Part shown: positions 59,612 to 64,000 of the stretch, piece by piece
How positions within the stretch are numbered: position 1 is the first letter of the stretch
How the letters are laid out: every line of letters starts with the position of its first letter
NCBI GenBank assembly: GCA_046293395.1
Contig: JBKBOU010000001.1
Span: 434,001-498,000, forward strand
DNA length: 64,000 bases
Direction: 5' to 3'
Source of the DNA: CAYNRA01 sp046293395
Lineage (GTDB): Bacteria; Bacteroidota; Bacteroidia; Cytophagales; Spirosomataceae
Notes under the pieces: generated by a model
Databases searched by the model: none
Seen by the model: only the letters and a program-made list of their open reading frames with translations
Told to the model about the DNA's origin: nothing
Made by a program: the position numbers and the translations under genes

Positions 59612-61738
59612 ATGATAGCAAACCACCACATCGCTTACATTGCGAAGGAACTACAAATTAACCAAAAAAACGTACAAAATACCTTACAACTTTTTGATGA
59701 AGGGGCGACCATCCCGTTTATTTCTCGGTATAGAAAAGAAGCAACAGGCAGCCTAGATGAAGTGCAAATAGCGGATATAAAAAAATGGGCTGATAAATTT
59801 GATGAAGCCGACAAACGACGCGAAGCCATCATCAAATCTATCACGGAGCAGGGTAAAATGACCGATGCTCTTCTTGCCAAGTTAAATCAAGCTCTTTTTC
59901 TTCAAGAATTGGAAGACCTTTACCTTCCATACAAACAAAAAAGAAAAACACGCGCAACTCAAGCCATTGAAAAAGGACTTGAACCACTTGCCAAAATCAT
60001 CTTCGAACAAAAAGAACGAAATATTTTTGCTCTAGCGGACAGTTACCTCAATGAGCAAGTCACAAGCCGAAACGAAGCACTGGCTGGCGCACGTGACATC
60101 ATTGCCGAATGGGTGAATGAAGATACAGACGCACGACAAATCATGCGTAAAATCTTCACGCGTGATGCCATTCTCGTGTCAGCCGTAAAAAAAGGAAAAG
60201 AAATAGAAGGAATAAAGTACAAGGACTATTTCGATTTTTCGCAAGAACTTCAAAAAATTCCCTCTCATCGACTTTTAGCTATGCGAAGAGGAGAAGAAGA
60301 AGGTTTTTTGAAGGTCGGGATTTCCATAGACGAAGAATACGCCAGCGAATCCTTGTTTAGAAATTATTTACGCGGCTTTACTGAGGCAAAAAACGAAGTC
60401 GAAACGGCTATCCGCGATAGTGTAAAAAGACTGATGAAACCAAGTATTGAAAATGAATTTGCTCAGACGTCCAAAGAAAAAGCTGATTTGGAGGCAATTC
60501 AAATATTTGCAACAAATTTACGCCAATTACTTCTCTCTGCACCATTGGGACAAAAACGCATCTTAGCCATAGACCCAGGCTTCCGAACTGGATGTAAAAC
60601 CGTTGTTATCAATGAATTAGGAGACTTATTGGCAGATACCGTTATTTATCCGATGGACAGACGTATGGAGGCTGAACAAAAAGTCAAAAAATTAATTCAA
60701 GACTTTGCATTGGAAGCTGTAGCGATTGGAAACGGAACTGCAAGCCGGGAAACGGAACAATTTATCAAAGGCTTTATCAAGGAAACGCGCATCGAAAACC
60801 CAGGAAAAGTATATGTTGTAAGTGAACAAGGTGCATCCATTTACTCGGCTTCTGATGTAGCGCGAGAGGAATTTCCGGATAAAGATGTTACTGTCCGAGG
60901 CGCGATTTCCATTGGTCGGAGATTAAAAGACCCGTTAGCTGAACTCGTCAAAATTGACCCCAAATCCATTGGTGTTGGTCAATATCAACACGATGTAAAC
61001 GGTAAATTATTAAAAGAAAGCTTGGATTCTGTGGTTGTGAGTTGTGTTAATCAGGTAGGTGTCGAATTGAATACCGCAAGCAAGCATTTATTGAGCTATG
61101 TTTCTGGGCTTGGGCCTTCATTGGCACAAAATATTGTCGAATACAGGAAAGTCAATGGGCCATTCAAATCGCGAAAAGACCTTAAAAAAGTACCGAGATT
61201 AGGTGAAAAAGCATTTGAGCAAGCAGCAGGATTCTTACGTATTCGAGGCGGTAGCCATCCACTAGATAATACGGGTGTGCATCCTGAAAGATATGCGGTG
61301 GTGGATCAAATGGCGAAAGATACAGGTAAAAAAGTGGAAGAATTAATCCAAAATTCAACACTATTAAAACAAATCAACCTGCAAAAATACTGTTCAGGTG
61401 ACGTTGGCTTGCCTACATTAAAGGATATTATAACGGAATTAGAAAAACCAGGTCGTGACCCAAGAGAACAATTGGAATCCTTCGAATTTGCCGATGTACA
61501 TAAAATGGAGGATTTATCCGTCGGGATGGTGCTGCCGGGCATTGTCACCAATATCACCGCATTTGGTTGTTTTGTAGATATTGGCGTGCACCAAGACGGA
61601 CTCGTACATGTCTCGCAGATGGCAAATCGTTTTATCAAAGACCCCAATGAAGTCGTTAAAGTACACCAAAAAGTACAAGTAAAAGTGACAGAAATTGATA
61701 TTCCGAGAAAACGAATTGCTTTAACCATGAAGTTTTAA
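59612..61738 (+). CDS. tex: Tex family RNA-binding transcription accessory protein
   Basis: 708 residues from ATG 59612 ('MIANHHIAYIAKELQ'). The frame opens at 59534, but the 26 extra residues are not family-like. N-terminal helical region with 'FISRYRKEATGSLDEVQI', a YqgF/RNase-H-like domain around 'LAIDPGFRTGCKTVVI', helix-hairpin-helix segment ('NIVEYRKVNGPFKSRKDLKKVP', in part) and C-terminal S1 domain ('GIVTNITAFGCFVDIGVHQDGLVHVSQ', in part). Tex binds RNA and is linked to transcription elongation. Ends at a strong terminator. Confidence 0.95.
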   Translation: MIANHHIAYIAKELQINQKNVQNTLQLFDEGATIPFISRYRKEATGSLDEVQIADIKKWADKFDEADKRREAIIKSITEQGKMTDALLAKLNQALFLQELEDLYLPYKQKRKTRATQAIEKGLEPLAKIIFEQKERNIFALADSYLNEQVTSRNEALAGARDIIAEWVNEDTDARQIMRKIFTRDAILVSAVKKGKEIEGIKYKDYFDFSQELQKIPSHRLLAMRRGEEEGFLKVGISIDEEYASESLFRNYLRGFTEAKNEVETAIRDSVKRLMKPSIENEFAQTSKEKADLEAIQIFATNLRQLLLSAPLGQKRILAIDPGFRTGCKTVVINELGDLLADTVIYPMDRRMEAEQKVKKLIQDFALEAVAIGNGTASRETEQFIKGFIKETRIENPGKVYVVSEQGASIYSASDVAREEFPDKDVTVRGAISIGRRLKDPLAELVKIDPKSIGVGQYQHDVNGKLLKESLDSVVVSCVNQVGVELNTASKHLLSYVSGLGPSLAQNIVEYRKVNGPFKSRKDLKKVPRLGEKAFEQAAGFLRIRGGSHPLDNTGVHPERYAVVDQMAKDTGKKVEELIQNSTLLKQINLQKYCSGDVGLPTLKDIITELEKPGRDPREQLESFEFADVHKMEDLSVGMVLPGIVTNITAFGCFVDIGVHQDGLVHVSQMANRFIKDPNEVVKVHQKVQVKVTEIDIPRKRIALTMKF

Positions 61739-61757
61739 AAAGATTATTTTTCTTTGT

Positions 61758-61786
61758 AGCGACTTTATCTCAAAAATAAAGTCGCT
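61758..61786 (+). terminator. Terminator of tex
   Basis: An 11-bp perfect stem AGCGACTTTAT / ATAAAGTCGCT with a 7-base loop and a T run, 20 bp after the tex stop. Confidence 0.88.
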
Positions 61787-61793
61787 TTTTTTA

Positions 61794-61801
61794 TACATTT
61801 G
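61794..61801 (+). promoter_or_regulatory. Possible -7 element of the serine dehydratase gene
   Basis: TACATTTG matches TAnnTTTG; start predicted near 61808, 14 nt before the ATG at 61822, directly after the tex terminator. No -33 TTG. Confidence 0.4.
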
Positions 61802-61821
61802 CCGAAAACCCTACGATAAAC

Positions 61822-63231
61822 ATGGAATCAATCAGCATTTTCGATATTATCAAAGTAGGCATTGGGCCGTCTAGCTCACATACAATGGGTCCTTGGCTTG
61901 CTGGCAATCATTTTCAAACAACTCTTGCAAATAGTACCTTCGATGAAATTCAAATTCATCTGTATGGTTCGCTCGCCAAAACCGGAAAAGGACACGGAAC
62001 AGACATTGCGGTTGTCTTGGGATTGGCAGGCTATGATTTTACCGAAATCAATGGAAATGAACTTAAAAAGCTTGTCGCTGAAATAAAACAAACAGGTTTG
62101 CTTCCCCTTCAAAATAAATTAGTTCCGTTTGATTGGACAAAGCACCTCGTTTTTCATTTTTCAGAGTTTCTTCCACATCATCCGAATGGACTGATAATCC
62201 GTGCTTTAAATTCTAAAGTAGAAATACTAAATCAAGATTATTATTCATTAGGAGGAGGATTTATCACCATTGGCAATACCCAATCTATTGAAAATCAACG
62301 AATTACCTCAAAATACCCTTGTCATTCTGCTTCCTCGCTATTGGAAAACACAAAAAAGTTACAATTGAGTATTCCTCAGCTTGTTCTATTAAATGAACAA
62401 ACCTGGTTTTCATTGGAACAAATTCAGGAAAAATGCGATGTACTGAAAAACGAGATGATTGATGCCATTTACCGAGGTGTCCAGCAAGAAGGCATCCTTC
62501 CCGGAGGGCTGAAAGTACAACGGCGTGCCAAAAGTTTGCATGACAAACTGTTAAAAAAAGCCTTTGATTTTACTTCAAAAGAAAATTGGATTCAAGAATT
62601 GCGCCAACAATCTCGCAGTTTTGAGCAGGTAAACAAATGGATTAGTTGTTTTGCTTTGGCTGTAAATGAAGAAAACGCTGATTTTGGACGAATCGTGACA
62701 GCACCTACCAATGGAGCTTCGGGCGTTCTTCCTGCCGTTTTGATGTATGCACATTGTTTCTTAGAAAGTGAAAATCCGACGTCAATCCGTGATTTTATCC
62801 TGACAGCTGGCGAAATAGGCACTTTATTCAAAAAAAATGCAACAATTTCCGCCGCGATGGGTGGCTGCCAAGCAGAGGTCGGTGTTTCTGCTTCTATGGC
62901 TGCGGCAGGACTTGTTGCCTATTTAGGTGGCACGGACGGTCAAATTCTCATGGCTGCTGAAATCGCGATGGAACATCATTTGGGTCTGACTTGTGACCCT
63001 ATCGGTGGACTCGTACAAATCCCCTGCATTGAACGAAATTCAATGGGCGCAATGAAGGCAATTACTGCCGCACACATCGCTTTGGAAAGTAACCCCGAGC
63101 AAGCGCGTGTAACATTGGACAACGTGATTCAAAGTATGTGGGAAACTGCACAAAATATGCACAGCAAATACAGAGAAACATCTGAAGGAGGTCTAGCATC
63201 TATTGTCTCTGTCAATTTAGCGGAATGCTAA
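61822..63231 (+). CDS. sdaA: L-serine ammonia-lyase, iron-sulphur-dependent single-chain form
   Basis: 469 residues. Beta domain with 'GIGPSSSHTMGPWLAG' at the start, then the alpha (catalytic) domain with 'TAPTNGASGVLPAVL', 'GGCQAEVGVSASMAAAGL' and 'LTCDPIGGLVQIPCIERN', containing the Cys residues that hold the [4Fe-4S] cluster. Converts L-serine to pyruvate and ammonia. Single-chain form like E. coli SdaA/SdaB rather than split alpha and beta subunits. Followed by a bidirectional hairpin. Confidence 0.95.
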   Translation: MESISIFDIIKVGIGPSSSHTMGPWLAGNHFQTTLANSTFDEIQIHLYGSLAKTGKGHGTDIAVVLGLAGYDFTEINGNELKKLVAEIKQTGLLPLQNKLVPFDWTKHLVFHFSEFLPHHPNGLIIRALNSKVEILNQDYYSLGGGFITIGNTQSIENQRITSKYPCHSASSLLENTKKLQLSIPQLVLLNEQTWFSLEQIQEKCDVLKNEMIDAIYRGVQQEGILPGGLKVQRRAKSLHDKLLKKAFDFTSKENWIQELRQQSRSFEQVNKWISCFALAVNEENADFGRIVTAPTNGASGVLPAVLMYAHCFLESENPTSIRDFILTAGEIGTLFKKNATISAAMGGCQAEVGVSASMAAAGLVAYLGGTDGQILMAAEIAMEHHLGLTCDPIGGLVQIPCIERNSMGAMKAITAAHIALESNPEQARVTLDNVIQSMWETAQNMHSKYRETSEGGLASIVSVNLAEC

Positions 63232-63302
63232 TAGAACATGATTTTTGGTTTTCAGAAAGCGACGAAAATCATAACTCACTTATTATTAAACATTTATAAA
63301 TA

Positions 63303-63339
63303 AAAACGGGAATATAAAGTATCTTCATATTCCCGTTTT
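63303..63339. terminator. Bidirectional terminator
   Basis: A 13-bp perfect stem AAAACGGGAATAT / ATATTCCCGTTTT with an 11-base loop, between the convergent sdaA and the cupredoxin-ended gene. A/T runs on both sides. Confidence 0.82.
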
Positions 63340-63356
63340 GTAAAGAAAGGACGTCC

Positions 63357-64000
63357 TTATTTCACGACCAATGTTGCCTGCATGAGTGTGTAATGTCCAG
63401 GAAAAGTACAAACCAATGTATAATTTCCTTTCTTTTTAGGTGCTTCAAAGTAGATTGTTTCGCGGGTTTCAGGTTGGAGTAAACCAGTATGGAAAAGTAC
63501 TTCAGGCAAATCAGGAACGTAGGCTTTTTGTTCGCCCTCCAACCCCAATTCAAAGGCAGCTTGCCCAACTTTATCCACCGCGTTGGGTTCAACGAGCAAT
63601 AAATTATGCAACATATCGTCGTTATTATTGAAAATCAATTGGACTTTACTTCCTGCCTTAATTTGAATTTTGGAAGCATTGAATTTAAGACCAGGTTTTG
63701 TTCCAAGTTTGATAATCATATCGGGTTTACCATTCCAAGTTTCTGGCATTTGATTTTGGCGTTTCGCTGAAACGACCTCAGTACCTGCTGTTTCTGTGGA
63801 CATCGCGTGATGCGCGTGTTCATCCATTGCCATTGGTTTTTGAACCGCGTATTTCGTCAAATCTAAGCCTTTCTTTGCCGTATTAATGGCGTTCAAGGTA
63901 AAGTAGCCTGTTGAATGCAGCAAAGGCATTGCGTCTTTGTTTTCCAATCCCTCTGCTTTGATTTCATAAATATCCCCTAATTTGAGAGAGTCCAAAGATA
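63357..64000 (-). CDS. Protein with C-terminal azurin/auracyanin-like copper domain, partial (N-terminus beyond right edge)
   Basis: The frame is open to base 64000, so the true start is outside; about 214 residues are visible. A beta-rich segment comes first ('GDIYEIKAEGLENKDAMPLLHSTGYFTLN', in part), then a Met/His-rich stretch ('AMDEHAHHAMS'). The C-terminal ~130 residues form a plastocyanin/azurin-type domain: the first copper His in 'MLHNLLLV', and Cys, His and Met in 'LVCTFPGHYTLM'. All four type-1 copper ligands are present. In related bacteria such domains end large periplasmic haem/dehydrogenase-type proteins; the upstream part is needed to tell. Confidence 0.75.
   Translation of the reverse strand, partial: SLDSLKLGDIYEIKAEGLENKDAMPLLHSTGYFTLNAINTAKKGLDLTKYAVQKPMAMDEHAHHAMSTETAGTEVVSAKRQNQMPETWNGKPDMIIKLGTKPGLKFNASKIQIKAGSKVQLIFNNNDDMLHNLLLVEPNAVDKVGQAAFELGLEGEQKAYVPDLPEVLFHTGLLQPETRETIYFEAPKKKGNYTLVCTFPGHYTLMQATLVVK

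Noticed and set aside
1..64000. CRISPR arrays, insertion sequences, anti-phage systems
   Set aside because: No regularly spaced repeats, terminal inverted repeats or defence-gene signatures were seen on reading both strands.

Overview
The window looks like ordinary chromosome from a member of the Bacteroidota, most likely of the Cytophagales type. The DNA is AT-rich. The primary sigma factor has no region 1.1. Genes lack Shine-Dalgarno sequences, and several promoters fit the Bacteroidota pattern of TTG, 19-21 bp, then TAnnTTTG. Lineage-typical proteins are present: a putative porin, a short DUF4286-like protein, a HU/SPOR membrane protein, an M43 protease with a C-terminal tail resembling a type IX secretion sorting domain, and a YfhO-type membrane protein. 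I found no rRNA, insertion sequence, prophage or CRISPR array. The only recombinase is a lone tyrosine recombinase that lacks one catalytic arginine. Genus and species cannot be read from the sequence.

Layout. Positions 1-6500 hold a minus-strand envelope operon: TPR protein, outer-membrane barrel, HU/SPOR protein and a TonB-like protein cut by the left edge. 6.6-9.9 kb holds an M61 peptidase, a small unknown protein and a TPR lipoprotein. 9.8-17.1 kb is a minus-strand core block (SRPBCC protein, LptF/LptG-type permease, rpsO, pnp, rpoD, menD). A tRNA-Met follows, then a second packed minus-strand block at 17.3-21.7 kb (phoH, secreted M43 protease, deaminase, ACP phosphodiesterase, holA). dnaB, rlmD, an SDR, two identical tRNA-Lys genes and a tRNA-Leu occupy 21.9-27.0 kb. 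27.2-34.6 kb has an orphan circularly permuted ATP-grasp enzyme, a glycosyltransferase, the YfhO protein, the DUF4286-like protein and the porin. 34.6-41.6 kb has lpxK, menC, hemF, an SDR, hisC, tRNA-Ala, an NlpC/P60 lipoprotein, ppx and ybeY. 41.7-48.8 kb has an outer-membrane barrel, an Lrp-type regulator and cobalamin-dependent metH. 48.9-51.8 kb carries a lone LytTR regulator and a two-component system with an unknown membrane protein. 51.9-64 kb has a PhnA-domain protein, a PLP decarboxylase, a 2-hydroxyacid dehydrogenase, pdxA, the recombinase, a sodium/solute symporter, a flavoprotein, tex, a serine dehydratase and a cupredoxin-ended protein cut by the right edge.

How the genes fit together. 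Most are housekeeping: replication (dnaB, holA), transcription and RNA metabolism (rpoD, pnp, rpsO, tex, ybeY, rlmD), menaquinone (menD, menC), haem (hemF), lipid A (lpxK), vitamin B6 (pdxA), methionine (metH) and envelope building. The parts most worth follow-up are the envelope operon linking a nucleoid-type fold, a peptidoglycan-binding domain and TonB; the lrp-metH intergenic region, where a near-consensus Lrp site lies inside the promoter; and the degenerate recombinase. I did not find a clear, previously undescribed multi-gene system and do not claim one.

No gene-free stretch exceeds about 300 bp. The longest gaps (6431-6643, 21662-21884, 27045-27225, 49180-49407) hold promoters or terminators, or nothing I can recognise.
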